From Clavibacter sp. VKM Ac-2872 (lineage in GTDB: Bacteria; Actinomycetota; Actinomycetes; Actinomycetales; Microbacteriaceae), in NCBI RefSeq assembly GCF_015351105.1, contig NZ_JADKRR010000001.1, forward strand, positions 1,097,069-1,161,068: a stretch of 64,000 nt of DNA, given 5' to 3'. Position numbers and translations under genes: made by a program. A model generated the notes under the pieces. The model worked only from the letters and a program-made list of their open reading frames with translations, made no database searches and was not told the origin of the DNA. Every line of letters begins with the position of its first letter. Within the stretch, counting starts at the first letter, position 1. This document shows, piece by piece, positions 54,631-62,663 of the stretch.

Positions 54631-55641
54631 TCAGGCGAGGCGCCCCTTCGGGGAGCTGTCGCTCGTCTTCGACGGGTCCTTCTCCACGACGTCGCCGAGG
54701 GCGTCGTCGATGCGGGTCAGGAGCTCCGCCGGGATTCTGACGCCCGAGGCCTTGACGTTCTCGTGGACCTGCTCGGGACGCGACGCGCCGATGATCGCCG
54801 AGGCGACGTTCTCGTTCTGCAGCACCCACGCGACCGCGAGCTGGGCGAGCGACAGGTCCAGCTCGTCCGCGACGGGCTGCAGCTCCTGCACGCGCGTGAG
54901 GACGTCGTCGTTCATGTAGCGCTTGATCATGTCGGCGCCGCCCTTGTCGTCCGTGGCGCGCGAGCCGGCGGGCAGGTCCTGGCCCGGCTTGTACTTGCCC
55001 GTGAGGACGCCCTGCGCGATGGGGGACCAGACGATCTGCGAGATGCCGAGCTCGGCGGAGGTCGGGACGATCTCCTCCTCGATGACGCGCCAGAGGGCGG
55101 AGTACTGCGGCTGGTTCGAGATGAGCTGGAAGCCGAGCTCGCGGGAGAGGGCGTGCGCCTCGCGGAGCTGCTCGGGGGTCCACTCGCTGACGCCGATGTA
55201 GAGGGCCTTGCCCTGGCGGACGACGTCGGCGAAGGCCTGCATCGTCTCCTCCAGCGGGGTCTCGTAGTCGTAGCGGTGGGCCTGGTAGAGGTCCACATGG
55301 TCGGTCTGGAGGCGCTCGAGCGAGCCGTCGATCGACGCCATGATGTGCTTGCGCGAGAGGCCCGTGTCGTTGTGGCCCTTGGCGCCGGTCGGGAAGTAGA
55401 CCTTCGTGAAGATCTCGAGCCCGTCCCTGTTCTCGCCCTTGAGCGCTTGCCCAAGGACCTTCTCGGCGACGGTGTTCGCGTAGCCGTCGGCCGTGTCGAA
55501 CGTGGTGATGCCGGCCTCGAGGGCCGCCTGCACGCACTGCGTGGCGGTGTCGTTCTCGACCTGCGACCCGTGGGTCAGCCAGTTGCCGTACGTGATCTCG
55601 GAGATCTTGAAGCCTGAGTTGCCTAGGTAGCGGAATTCCAT
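54631..55641 (-). CDS. Aldo/keto reductase (AKR6/Kv-beta-like), copy 1
   Basis: A 336-residue (alpha/beta)8-barrel oxidoreductase that uses NADPH to reduce aldehydes and ketones. Catalytic tetrad residues are visible in TFDTADGYANT (Asp, Tyr), FTKVYF (Lys) and LYQAHRYD (His). The start MEFRYLGNSGFKISEITYG is that of Kv-channel beta/YghZ-like AKRs. NADPH-binding IIGASRPEQVHEN is near the C-terminus. The next gene on the same strand is a near copy of the same length; this is the downstream copy. Confidence 0.93.
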   Translation of the reverse strand: MEFRYLGNSGFKISEITYGNWLTHGSQVENDTATQCVQAALEAGITTFDTADGYANTVAEKVLGQALKGENRDGLEIFTKVYFPTGAKGHNDTGLSRKHIMASIDGSLERLQTDHVDLYQAHRYDYETPLEETMQAFADVVRQGKALYIGVSEWTPEQLREAHALSRELGFQLISNQPQYSALWRVIEEEIVPTSAELGISQIVWSPIAQGVLTGKYKPGQDLPAGSRATDDKGGADMIKRYMNDDVLTRVQELQPVADELDLSLAQLAVAWVLQNENVASAIIGASRPEQVHENVKASGVRIPAELLTRIDDALGDVVEKDPSKTSDSSPKGRLA

Positions 55642-55719
55642 CCTCCGACCCTACGCCGCGGGCGCTGGGTGAGCCCGGGACGGGGTCTGTCCGCCCGGTG
55701 ACCGGGAGATGCACGTGCG

Positions 55720-55746
55720 GCCCCGCCCGAGCATCTCGGGCGGGGC
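55720..55746 (-). terminator. Hairpin terminator of the second aldo/keto reductase
   Basis: A perfect 11-bp stem GCCCCGCCCGA/TCGGGCGGGGC with a 5-base loop. Its left arm shares GGCCCCGCCCGAGC with the terminator of the other reductase gene, so it probably belonged to the duplicated unit. Confidence 0.7.
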
Positions 55747-55774
55747 TGCACGGTCGTGCAGGAGGGAGCGCTGG

Positions 55775-56785
55775 TCAGGCCTCGCGGGTCTGCGGCGAGC
55801 TTTCCTCCGTCTTGCGCGGGTCCTTCTCGACGATGTCGCCGAGGGCGTCGTCGATGCGGGTGAGGAGCTCCGCGGGGATCTTCACGCCCGAGGCCTTGAC
55901 GTTCTCGTGCACCTGCTCGGGACGCGAGGCGCCGATGATCGCGGACGCCACGTTCTCGTTCTGGAGCACCCACGCGACGGCGAGCTGCGCGAGCGACAGG
56001 TCGAGCTCGTCGGCGACCGGCTGGAGCGCCTGCACGCGGGTCAGCGTGTCGTCGTTCATGTACCGCTTGATCATGTTCGCCCCGCCCTTGTCGTCGGTCG
56101 CGCGCGAACCGGACGGCAGCTCCTGGCCGGGCTTGTACTTGCCCGTCAGCACGCCCTGCGCGATGGGGGACCACACGATCTGGGAGATGCCGAGCTCCTT
56201 CGAGGTGGGCACGACCTCCTCCTCGATGACGCGCCAGAGGGCCGAGTACTGCGGCTGGTTCGAGATCAGCTGGAAGCCCAGGTCGGTGGCGAGCGCGTGG
56301 CCGGCGCGCAGCTGCTCGCTCGTCCACTCGCTCACGCCGATGTAGAGGGCCTTGCCCTGGCGGACGACGTCCGCGAACGCCTGCATCGTCTCCTCGAGGG
56401 GCGTCTCGTAGTCGAAGCGGTGCGCCTGGTAGAGGTCGATGTAGTCGGTCTGGAGGCGCGTGAGCGACGCGTCGACGGAGTCCATGATGTGCTTCCGCGA
56501 GAGCCCCACGTCGTTGTGGCCCTTGGGCCCGGTGGGGCCGAAGACCTTCGTGAAGATCTCGATCGAGGCGCGTCGCTCGCCCGTGAGCGCCTCGCCGAGC
56601 ACGGTCTCCGCCTTGGTGTTGGCGTAGACGTCCGCGGTGTCGAATGTGGTGATCCCCGCCTCGAGCGCGGCCTTCACGCACGCGGTCGCGGTGTCGTTCT
56701 CGACCTGCGATCCGTGGGTGAGCCAGTTGCCGTAGGTGATCTCGGAGATCTTGAAGCCGGAGTTGCCGAGGTATCTGAATTCCAT
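55775..56785 (-). CDS. Aldo/keto reductase (AKR6/Kv-beta-like), copy 2
   Basis: A 336-residue paralogue of the neighbouring reductase, about nine in ten residues identical by eye, with the same tetrad (TFDTADVYANT, FTKVFG, YQAHRFD) and the same C-terminal cofactor motif. Substitutions lie mostly on loops (GPTGPKGHNDV against PTGAKGHNDT) and may change substrate. The ATG is fixed by the conserved MEFRYLGNSG. A TetR gene lies upstream on the same strand. Confidence 0.93.
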   Translation of the reverse strand: MEFRYLGNSGFKISEITYGNWLTHGSQVENDTATACVKAALEAGITTFDTADVYANTKAETVLGEALTGERRASIEIFTKVFGPTGPKGHNDVGLSRKHIMDSVDASLTRLQTDYIDLYQAHRFDYETPLEETMQAFADVVRQGKALYIGVSEWTSEQLRAGHALATDLGFQLISNQPQYSALWRVIEEEVVPTSKELGISQIVWSPIAQGVLTGKYKPGQELPSGSRATDDKGGANMIKRYMNDDTLTRVQALQPVADELDLSLAQLAVAWVLQNENVASAIIGASRPEQVHENVKASGVKIPAELLTRIDDALGDIVEKDPRKTEESSPQTREA

Positions 56786-56859
56786 GGTCCGACCGTACGC
56801 CGGGCGCCTCCGCCGCTTGGCACGAAAGTGTGCGAGGCGGCCGGCGGCCGGCGGCGCGG

Positions 56860-57474
56860 TCAGGCGGCGGGGGAGCGGATCACGTGCAGGGGCGCGAGCG
56901 CCGTGTCGAGCGCCGCCTCCAGCGGCCACGCCGAGCGCTCCGGCTGGCTGAGCACCAGCCCGCCCTGGATGGCCGCGAGGATCACGGTGGCGATGCGCTG
57001 CGGATCCGCGGAGGGGCCGACGAGCCCGGCCTGCCGCATGCGCTCCACCCCGCGCACCAGGAACGCGCGCCAGGCGCGCATGGTCTCCGCGATGGCGCGC
57101 TCCAGCTCCGGATCGACGGCGGAGGCCTGCGTCGCGAGGGAGCCGATGGGGCATGCCCACCGGCCGCGGCCGATGTAGTAGTCGACGAGCGCGGAGCGCC
57201 AGGCCTCCCACGACTCCCACGACGCGAGGTCGTGGATGTGCGGTTCCTGCGCCTCCATCAGCTGTCGGCCCTCCCAGGCCGCGACCTCACGCACGAGCTC
57301 GAGCTTCCCGCCGGGGAAGTAGTGGAACAGCTGGCTCTTGCTCGTGAGGGTCGCGGCGCGCACGTCGTCGAGCGTCGTCCCACCGACGCCGGTGGCGAGG
57401 ATCTGCTCGCCGGTGGCCTCGATGATCCGCTGGCGGGTGAGCCGCCCGCGCTCGGTGATCCTCGGTTCGGCCAT
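56860..57474 (-). CDS. TetR-family regulator of the adjacent SDR gene
   Basis: A 204-residue regulator. Helix-turn-helix region: RQRIIEATGEQILATGVGGTTLDDVRAATLTSKSQLFHYFPGGKLELV. C-terminal part resembles TetR_C_11/LmrA-YxaF-type domains (ACPIGSLATQASAVDPELERAIAETM). It is divergent from a short-chain dehydrogenase gene and two inverted repeats sit between the starts, so it probably represses both genes and responds to a substrate of the dehydrogenase. Confidence 0.9.
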   Translation of the reverse strand: MAEPRITERGRLTRQRIIEATGEQILATGVGGTTLDDVRAATLTSKSQLFHYFPGGKLELVREVAAWEGRQLMEAQEPHIHDLASWESWEAWRSALVDYYIGRGRWACPIGSLATQASAVDPELERAIAETMRAWRAFLVRGVERMRQAGLVGPSADPQRIATVILAAIQGGLVLSQPERSAWPLEAALDTALAPLHVIRSPAA

Positions 57475-57492
57475 GCCACGATCCTATCGGTG

Positions 57493-57508
57493 TGGACCGA
57501 ACGGTCCA
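57493..57508. promoter_or_regulatory. TetR operator 1 (TGGAC-N6-GTCCA)
   Basis: TGGACCG-AA-CGGTCCA, a perfect 16-base inverted repeat 19 bases before the tetR start. It shares TGGAC-N6-GTCCA with operator 2. Confidence 0.7.
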
Positions 57509-57522
57509 ACTCGTGCTATCAA

Positions 57523-57540
57523 TTGGACCATGCAGTCCAA
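57523..57540. promoter_or_regulatory. TetR operator 2 (TTGGAC-N6-GTCCAA)
   Basis: A second inverted repeat with the same TGGAC-N6-GTCCA core, covering the SDR start codon. The centres are 31 bases apart, about three helical turns, which would allow two dimers to bind on one face. Confidence 0.65.
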
Positions 57541-58327
57541 CGAAGAAGCCATCCATTCCCTCGTCCCCGACACCCGGCTCGCCGGCCGCACGGCCGTCGT
57601 CACCGGATCCACCAGCGGCATCGGCGAGGCCATCGCCCGCGTGCTCGCCTCCTCCGGTGCCGAGGTCGTCGTCAGCGGCCGCGACGTCGACCGCGCCCGT
57701 TCCGTCGTCGCCGCCATCACCGCGGCGGGCGGGAACGCTCACGCCGTGCCCGCCGACCTCGCGGGGAGCGCCGAGGGGATCCGCCGGTTCGCAGCGGAGG
57801 CCGCCGCCGTGGTCGGCGGGCGGGTCGACATCCTCGTCAACAACGCCGGCATCTACCCGGTCGGGCCGACCGCGGCGCTCGGCGACGACGACCTCGACGC
57901 CGTCCTCGCCGTCAACGTCCGGGCGCCCCACGTGCTCGTCGCGGCGCTCGCGCCCGCGATGGCGGAGCGGGGGAGCGGCGCCGTGGTCAACGTCGGATCC
58001 TGGATGTCGCGCGTCGGCGTCCCGTTCGGCGCCGCCTACACGGCGTCTAAGGCCGCGGTCGAGCAGATGACCCGCACCTGGGCGGCGGAGTTCGGCCCGC
58101 GCGGCGTGCGGGTCACCACGGTCGCGCCGGGCGTGACCGCCACGCCCGGGAACGCGTCGGATGCGGCCGTGCTCGACGCCATGACGGCGACCACGCCCGC
58201 GGGCGTCCCGGTGCGTCCCGTCGACATCGCGTTCGCGGTGCGCTTCCTCGTCTCGGACGAGGCGGCGTTCGTGCACGGGGCGCTGCTCGACGTCGACGGC
58301 GGCATCGGCAGCACGCGACTCGGCTGA
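57530..58327 (+). CDS. Short-chain dehydrogenase/reductase
   Basis: A 265-residue classical SDR. Cofactor motif VVTGSTSGIGEAIAR (TGxxxGIG), NNAG in ILVNNAGIYPV, catalytic Ser in VNVGSWMS and YTASK (Tyr-x3-Lys). Arg-Asp in GRDVDRARS suggests NADP preference. The ATG lies inside a TetR operator, so transcription must start very close to it. Substrate unknown; a quinone, alcohol or keto compound sensed by the divergent TetR is likely. Confidence 0.92.
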   Translation: MQSNEEAIHSLVPDTRLAGRTAVVTGSTSGIGEAIARVLASSGAEVVVSGRDVDRARSVVAAITAAGGNAHAVPADLAGSAEGIRRFAAEAAAVVGGRVDILVNNAGIYPVGPTAALGDDDLDAVLAVNVRAPHVLVAALAPAMAERGSGAVVNVGSWMSRVGVPFGAAYTASKAAVEQMTRTWAAEFGPRGVRVTTVAPGVTATPGNASDAAVLDAMTATTPAGVPVRPVDIAFAVRFLVSDEAAFVHGALLDVDGGIGSTRLG

Positions 58328-58355
58328 CGCGCAGCTGCGCAGCCGCGCGGACGCG

Positions 58356-58391
58356 ACGACGCCCGCCCCCGGATCCGGGAGCGGGCGTCGT
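58356..58391. terminator. Bidirectional hairpin terminator
   Basis: An 11-bp perfect stem ACGACGCCCGC/GCGGGCGTCGT with a self-complementary loop, between the convergent SDR and TerC genes. Confidence 0.75.
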
Positions 58392-58407
58392 GGCGGTACG
58401 GCGAGGG

Positions 58408-59505
58408 CTAGCGGCGCGGGGCGTCCGCGTCCGCGTCCGCGTCCACGCTGCGGCCGGAGCCGCGGGCCGTGTCGTCGTCCGCGTCGGCGGGGGCCTGCTC
58501 ACCCGCGACGGAGGCGGCGGAGTCGGTGCCCTCGACCGCGGTGCCGTCGCGCTTCGTCTTCGCGAGGCTCGCGACGGTCGCCACCGTGATGGTGAGGAGG
58601 ATGAACGACAGCGAGAACCAGATCGGGATCTCGGGCGCCCACAGCATCGGCTCGCCGCCGTTGATGAACGGCACCTCGTTGACGTGCATCGCGTGCAGCA
58701 CGAGCTTCACCGCGATGAAGCCGAGGATCACCGCGAGGCCCTGCGAGAGGTACACGAGGCGCTCGAGCAGGCCCGAGATCAGGAAGTACAGCTGGCGGAG
58801 GCCGAGCAGCGCGAACGCGTTGGCGGTGAAGACGATGTACGCCTCCTGCGTCAGGCCGAAGATCGCGGGGATGGAGTCGAGCGCGAACAGCACGTCGGTG
58901 AGGCCGATGGCGAGCATCACCAGGAACATCGGGGTGAAGAGCTTCTTGCCGTCGACGCGCGTCGTGAGCTTGTCGCCGTCGTAGTGGTCCGAGGTGGGGA
59001 TGAAGCGGCGGAGCACGCGGATGAGCTTCGAGTCGGACTCGTCCTCGTCGTGCGTCTCCTTCATCTGCTTGTAGGCCATGACGAGCAGCAGGGCGCCGAA
59101 GAGGTAGAAGACCCAGGAGAAGTTGTCGATGATCGCGGAGCCCATCGCGATGAAGATCCCGCGCATCACGAGGGCTATCGCGATTCCGACGAGCAGCACC
59201 TTCTGCTGGAATGCGCGCGGCACGGCGAAGCTCGACATGATGATGAGGAAGACGAAGAGGTTGTCGACGCTCAGCGCCTTCTCCGTCACGTATCCGGCGA
59301 AGTACTCGCCGCCGAAGGTCCAGTTCGAGAAGACGCCGACGCCCACGCCGAAGACGAGCGCGATGACGATGTAGACGACCGACCAGGTCGCGGACTCCTT
59401 CAGCGTCGGCTCGTGCGCCTTCCGCACGTGCGCGAAGAAGTCGAAGACGAGCAGGCCGAGGACGGCCGCGATGGTCGCGGCCCAGAGCCAGAAGGGGACA
59501 TCCAT
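58408..59505 (-). CDS. TerC-family membrane protein, probable manganese exporter
   Basis: A 365-residue polytopic protein (about 9 helices) of the TerC/Alx family. Helices hold the conserved acidic metal site motifs: VFDFFAHVRKAHEPTLKESA, EKALSVDNLFVFLIIMSSF and LFALDSIPAIFGLTQEAYIVFTANAFALLGLRQLYFLI. Members export Mn(II), or load it onto secreted enzymes. The C-terminal 55 residues are a polar, Asp/Ala-rich tail. GGAGAA precedes the ATG. The 150 bases before it fold like a yybP-ykoY riboswitch, which supports Mn as the ligand. Confidence 0.92.
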   Translation of the reverse strand: MDVPFWLWAATIAAVLGLLVFDFFAHVRKAHEPTLKESATWSVVYIVIALVFGVGVGVFSNWTFGGEYFAGYVTEKALSVDNLFVFLIIMSSFAVPRAFQQKVLLVGIAIALVMRGIFIAMGSAIIDNFSWVFYLFGALLLVMAYKQMKETHDEDESDSKLIRVLRRFIPTSDHYDGDKLTTRVDGKKLFTPMFLVMLAIGLTDVLFALDSIPAIFGLTQEAYIVFTANAFALLGLRQLYFLISGLLERLVYLSQGLAVILGFIAVKLVLHAMHVNEVPFINGGEPMLWAPEIPIWFSLSFILLTITVATVASLAKTKRDGTAVEGTDSAASVAGEQAPADADDDTARGSGRSVDADADADAPRR

Positions 59506-59544
59506 TTCGAGGGTTCTCCAGTACTCGGACCGTTGACGGTCCGG

Positions 59545-59660
59545 TGGGGTACTGAAGGTCTCCTCCACCCCGCGAGCTGCTGCTCGCGGAACCGGTCGTA
59601 CGGGTCGGAGTGGTCCGACCGTATTGACGACACGACCGCCGGATGGGAGTACTCCCCTTC
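59545..59660 (-). ncRNA. Candidate yybP-ykoY manganese riboswitch
   Basis: Read on the minus strand, the leader of terC has GGGGAGTA (59657-59650) near its 5' end, then GTCAATAC, a hairpin CGCGAGC/GCTCGCG (59588-59571), and AGACCTTC (59561-59554) in the closing part. These short conserved blocks, in this order, are those of the yybP-ykoY element, in which AGACCTT-like and GGGGAGTA loops dock around Mn. TATAGA at 59676-59671 would be the -10 box. A 7-bp hairpin (59526-59543) between it and the ribosome site could be the switching element. Boundaries are approximate. Confidence 0.75.
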
Positions 59661-59744
59661 GAGGGAACACTCTATACGGCCGCATGGAGCGACCTCGACC
59701 GCGCGGGCGGATCCCCAGCTGGGCCGGTCGTCGGCGGAGGCCCG

Positions 59745-60167
59745 CTACTCGAGGAAGAGCAGCGCGATCCCGGCGACGGCCGCGAGCCCGCCGATGCCGG
59801 TGAGCACGAGCCCGGTCACGCGGAGCGCGCGGCCGTCGAGCTCGGGCGCGTGGGTGCGGACGCGCCACGGGGCGCGCGGCGAGAACCAGACGCGCACGTC
59901 GGATCCGGCCGGGAGGTCGTGCGTCTCGGGGCTGTCGGCCGGCGCCTCGTGCACGTCGCCCTCGTCGTCGAACCAGCGGACGACGCGCGGCGCGGTGCCG
60001 GCGTCGCCGACGGGCCCGTCCGCGACGAGGCCCTCGGTCGCCGTCCAGCGGCGGCCCAGGACGCGCACCGAGAGGCCGGCGACGTAGAGCAGGACGCCGG
60101 GGACGAGCGCGATCCAGGTGAGGAACTCGATGATGAGCGACGCCGCGGCGAGACCGTCCATCCGCAT
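59745..60167 (-). CDS. DUF3592-like membrane protein
   Basis: A 140-residue protein: N-terminal helix (about 7-33), a small beta domain (RWTATEGLVADG, VVRWFDDEGDVHEAP, AGSDVRVWFSPRAPW) and a C-terminal helix (about 115-138). This helix-beta-helix plan with VRWFDDEGD resembles DUF3592 proteins of unknown function. Start at the first ATG; one two codons later is equally possible. It lies upstream of terC on the same strand; the terC promoter lies in the 70 bases between. Confidence 0.7.
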   Translation of the reverse strand: MRMDGLAAASLIIEFLTWIALVPGVLLYVAGLSVRVLGRRWTATEGLVADGPVGDAGTAPRVVRWFDDEGDVHEAPADSPETHDLPAGSDVRVWFSPRAPWRVRTHAPELDGRALRVTGLVLTGIGGLAAVAGIALLFLE

Positions 60168-60203
60168 GACCCCGCGTCCGCTCGTCGAGGGCCCGAACAG
60201 GGC

Positions 60204-60842
60204 CTAGAGGTCGATGCTATCGCCGGGCTCGAGGGCGTGGAACGCGCCGCCGCCCTGCTCGGTCGCCCACTGGAGGCGCCCGTTCGAGATGGCCTTGCCC
60301 GCGGTGGAGAGCACCATCTCGTGCGTGGGGAACGCGCGGCGCGGCTTCACGGCGAGCACGTAGTCGATGGACTCGCTGATCTTCATCCACGGCGCGCCCG
60401 CGGGAGCGGCCAGCAGGTCGACGTCGACGCCCTCCGGGATCGTGAACGAGTCGCCCGCGTAGTAGAGCGTGTCGTTGACGAGGACGCCGAGGTTGTCGAC
60501 CACGGGGATCGACTCGTGGATGACGGCGTGCGCGCCGCCGAAGAAGCGCAGCGTGAAGGGGCCGACCTCGATGGTGTCGCCGGCCTCGACCACGGTCACG
60601 TCGAAGTCGGCGACCGCGGCCGCGACCCCGGACGGGGCGTAGATGGGCACGCCCTCGTTCTTGTCGAGGATCCGCTTGAGCTGCTCCGGGGTCCAGTGGT
60701 CCGCGTGCTCGTGGGTGATGACGATGGCATCGGCGTTCGTGGCCTCCGTGATGGGGGTCGTGAAGGAGCCCGGGTCGATGAAGAGCTTGCGCCCCGAGAG
60801 TTCCAGGACCAGGGCGGCGTGCTCGAGCTTCGTCAATCGCAT
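60204..60842 (-). CDS. Metallo-beta-lactamase-fold hydrolase (UlaG-like)
   Basis: A 212-residue MBL-fold enzyme. The zinc-binding HxHxDH motif is T-HEHADH-W with His44, His46, Asp48 and His49; further ligands are in GGAHAVIH (His), YYAGDSF (Asp) and PTHEM (His). This compact group includes UlaG-like lactonases and many uncharacterised hydrolases. The ATG is set by homology (MRLTKLEHAALVLE). About 170 bases separate it from tRNA-Glu on the other strand. Confidence 0.88.
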   Translation of the reverse strand: MRLTKLEHAALVLELSGRKLFIDPGSFTTPITEATNADAIVITHEHADHWTPEQLKRILDKNEGVPIYAPSGVAAAVADFDVTVVEAGDTIEVGPFTLRFFGGAHAVIHESIPVVDNLGVLVNDTLYYAGDSFTIPEGVDVDLLAAPAGAPWMKISESIDYVLAVKPRRAFPTHEMVLSTAGKAISNGRLQWATEQGGGAFHALEPGDSIDL

Positions 60843-60964
60843 GAGAGGAGCCAACACCGTCGGAGCGGCCGGGGCAAACCGGCGCGCGGGGTCGTCCGGA
60901 CGCGCCCGTCGGGGGCGCGCGATCGGGACGGTGTCGGGCGGATCCGGCCCGGTCGGGGCTCGAT

Positions 60965-60994
60965 TTGGTCGGGCTGTGCGCGCTGTGGCATACT
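60965..60994 (+). promoter_or_regulatory. Promoter of tRNA-Glu
   Basis: TTGGTC (-35), 18-base spacer, CATACT (-10), then ACTCGACGAG at the likely start: the same plan as the tRNA-Gln promoter. Confidence 0.6.
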
Positions 60995-61011
60995 CGACGA
61001 GTTGCAAAAAC

Positions 61012-61084
61012 GGCCCCATCGTTTAGCGGCCTAGGACACCGCCCTCTCACGGCGGTAACACCGGTTCGAATCCGGTTGGGGTCA
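61012..61084 (+). tRNA. tRNA-Glu (anticodon CTC)
   Basis: A 73-base cloverleaf: acceptor GGCCCCA/TGGGGTC (one G-U pair), anticodon stem CCGCC/GGCGG with loop CTCTCAC (anticodon CTC), T-loop TTCGAAT, discriminator A. CCA is encoded (61085-61087). Confidence 0.96.
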
Positions 61085-61097
61085 CCACCGCATCACC

Positions 61098-61136
61098 AGC
61101 CCGGCTCTTCCTCACGGAGGTGCCGGGCTTTCTTCT
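61098..61136 (+). terminator. Terminator of tRNA-Glu
   Basis: AGCCCGGC (61098-61105) pairs with GCCGGGCT (61122-61129), followed by TTTCTTCTT. Confidence 0.75.
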
Positions 61137-61191
61137 TGCCCTCGTCGCCCGCGGGGCCGGGGCGCACGGCTCGGCCCTGTACCGTCGAGGG

Positions 61192-61914
61192 GTGAGTGTG
61201 CACCTGGTCGGAGGCGGCCTGTCGGATGACGACACCCCCCTCCTCGCGCGGTTCCTGTCCGAGGCGACGACGAGGGCGACCGCTGCCGCCCGGCTGGAGC
61301 CGGCCCGCATCGCCGTGGTGCTCGTGCACGACGGCCTCGGCGCCGAGTGGTTCGACCAGTACGCCGCCGCGCTCCGTGCCGCGGGCGCCTGCGAGCCGAT
61401 CGCCGTCCTCGCGCCCGAGGGCGGATCCCTCGAGGTCGCGCAGCTGCAGGACGTGGACGGCATCGTCGTGGGCGGCGGCCTGACCCCCGCGTACCGCCAG
61501 GCGCTCGAGCCGGTCTTCGGCGAGATCCGCCGCCAGGTCACCGCGGGCGTCCCCTACCTCGGCTTCTCCGCGGGCGCCGCGGTCGCCGCCGAGACCGCGA
61601 TCGTCGGCGGCTGGCGCATCGGCGACGTCGAGGTCGTGCAGGAGTCCGCGAGCGAGGACCTCGACGAGGTCACCGTGGAGCAGGGCATCGGCCTCATCGA
61701 CGTCGCGGTCGACGTGCACGCCGCCCAGTGGGGCACCCTCACCCGGCTCATCGCCGCGACCGAGGCGGGGCTCGTCGAGGGCGGCGTCGCCATCGACGAG
61801 CGCACCGTGCTCATCGTGGGCGAGGGCCAGCTCGTCGTCGAGGGGCGCGGCAGCGTCTGGTCGGTCATCGGCTCGGAGACCGGCGTCACCGTCAGCTCCG
61901 CCGGCGCGTCCTGA
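61192..61914 (+). CDS. Peptidase S51-family protein (cyanophycinase/dipeptidase E-like)
   Basis: A 240-residue protein with the S51 fold. The nucleophile motif is GFSAGAA (Ser126), preceded by [11 protein letters not shown], the family's oxyanion turn. A C-terminal [17 protein letters not shown] carries the His region. S51 enzymes are Asp dipeptidases or cyanophycinases. GTG start after GTCGAGG; a second GTG lies two codons on. ung starts 10 bases behind, so both may be co-transcribed. Exact substrate is unknown. Confidence 0.82.
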   Translation: MSVHLVGGGLSDDDTPLLARFLSEATTRATAAARLEPARIAVVLVHDGLGAEWFDQYAAALRAAGACEPIAVLAPEGGSLEVAQLQDVDGIVVGGGLTPAYRQALEPVFGEIRRQVTAGVPYLGFSAGAAVAAETAIVGGWRIGDVEVVQESASEDLDEVTVEQGIGLIDVAVDVHAAQWGTLTRLIAATEAGLVEGGVAIDERTVLIVGEGQLVVEGRGSVWSVIGSETGVTVSSAGAS

Positions 61915-61924
61915 TCCACCGCCC

Positions 61925-62611
61925 GTGGCCCTGACCCTGCCGGAGCTCGTCGAGCGCGGCCTCATGGACGCCGCCTGGGCCGAGGTGCTCGCGCCCGTCG
62001 CCCAGACGATCGCGCGGATGGGGGAGTGGCTGCGTGCCGAGGTCGCCGCCGGCCGCCCCTACCTGCCCGCGGGCGACCGCGTGCTGCGGGCGTTCCAGCA
62101 GCCGCTCGCCGACGTGCGCGTGCTCATCGTCGGGCAGGATCCGTATCCCACGCCCGGCCATCCCGTCGGCCTGTCCTTCTCGGTCGAGCCCGACGTGCGG
62201 CCCGTGCCGCGGAGCCTCGTCAACATCCACCGGGAGCTGCGCGACGACCTCGGGATCCCGACGCCCGAGCACGGCGACCTCACCGCCTGGACCCGCAGCG
62301 GCGTGCTGCTGCTCAACCGCGTGCTCACGGTGCGGCCGGGCGCGCCCGCCTCGCACCGCGGGAAGGGCTGGGAGGCCGTGACGGAGTGCGCGATCCGCGG
62401 GCTGGCCGCGCGCGGCGGGCCGCTCGTCGCGATCCTCTGGGGCAAGGACGCGGGGACCCTCGCGCCGCTGCTCGCGCCCGTGCCGTCGATCACCTCGGCG
62501 CACCCGAGCCCGCTGTCGGCGTCGCGCGGGTTCTTCGGCTCGCGGCCCTTCAGCCGGGCGGACGCCCTGCTCGCCGAGCAGGGCGCCGGTCCCGTCGACT
62601 GGCGGCTCTGA
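61925..62611 (+). CDS. ung: Uracil-DNA glycosylase
   Basis: A 228-residue family-1 UDG that cuts uracil out of DNA. The water-activating motif [17 protein letters not shown] has Asp72, the DNA-intercalation loop is [10 protein letters not shown] with the catalytic His, and the uracil pocket Asn is in [10 protein letters not shown]. Length and N-terminus are normal. GTG start. It is in a GC-rich genome, where cytosine deamination repair is important. Confidence 0.96.
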   Translation: MALTLPELVERGLMDAAWAEVLAPVAQTIARMGEWLRAEVAAGRPYLPAGDRVLRAFQQPLADVRVLIVGQDPYPTPGHPVGLSFSVEPDVRPVPRSLVNIHRELRDDLGIPTPEHGDLTAWTRSGVLLLNRVLTVRPGAPASHRGKGWEAVTECAIRGLAARGGPLVAILWGKDAGTLAPLLAPVPSITSAHPSPLSASRGFFGSRPFSRADALLAEQGAGPVDWRL

Positions 62612-62663
62612 GCGCGCACGGCCGGATCCGACGCCGGCGCGACGCTCCCCGTAGGATCGCGGC

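Noticed and set aside
53173-54640. Prophage or integrative element at tRNA-Gln
   Set aside because: No integrase, no phage gene, and no copy of the tRNA 3' end was found at the far side of the low-GC gene.
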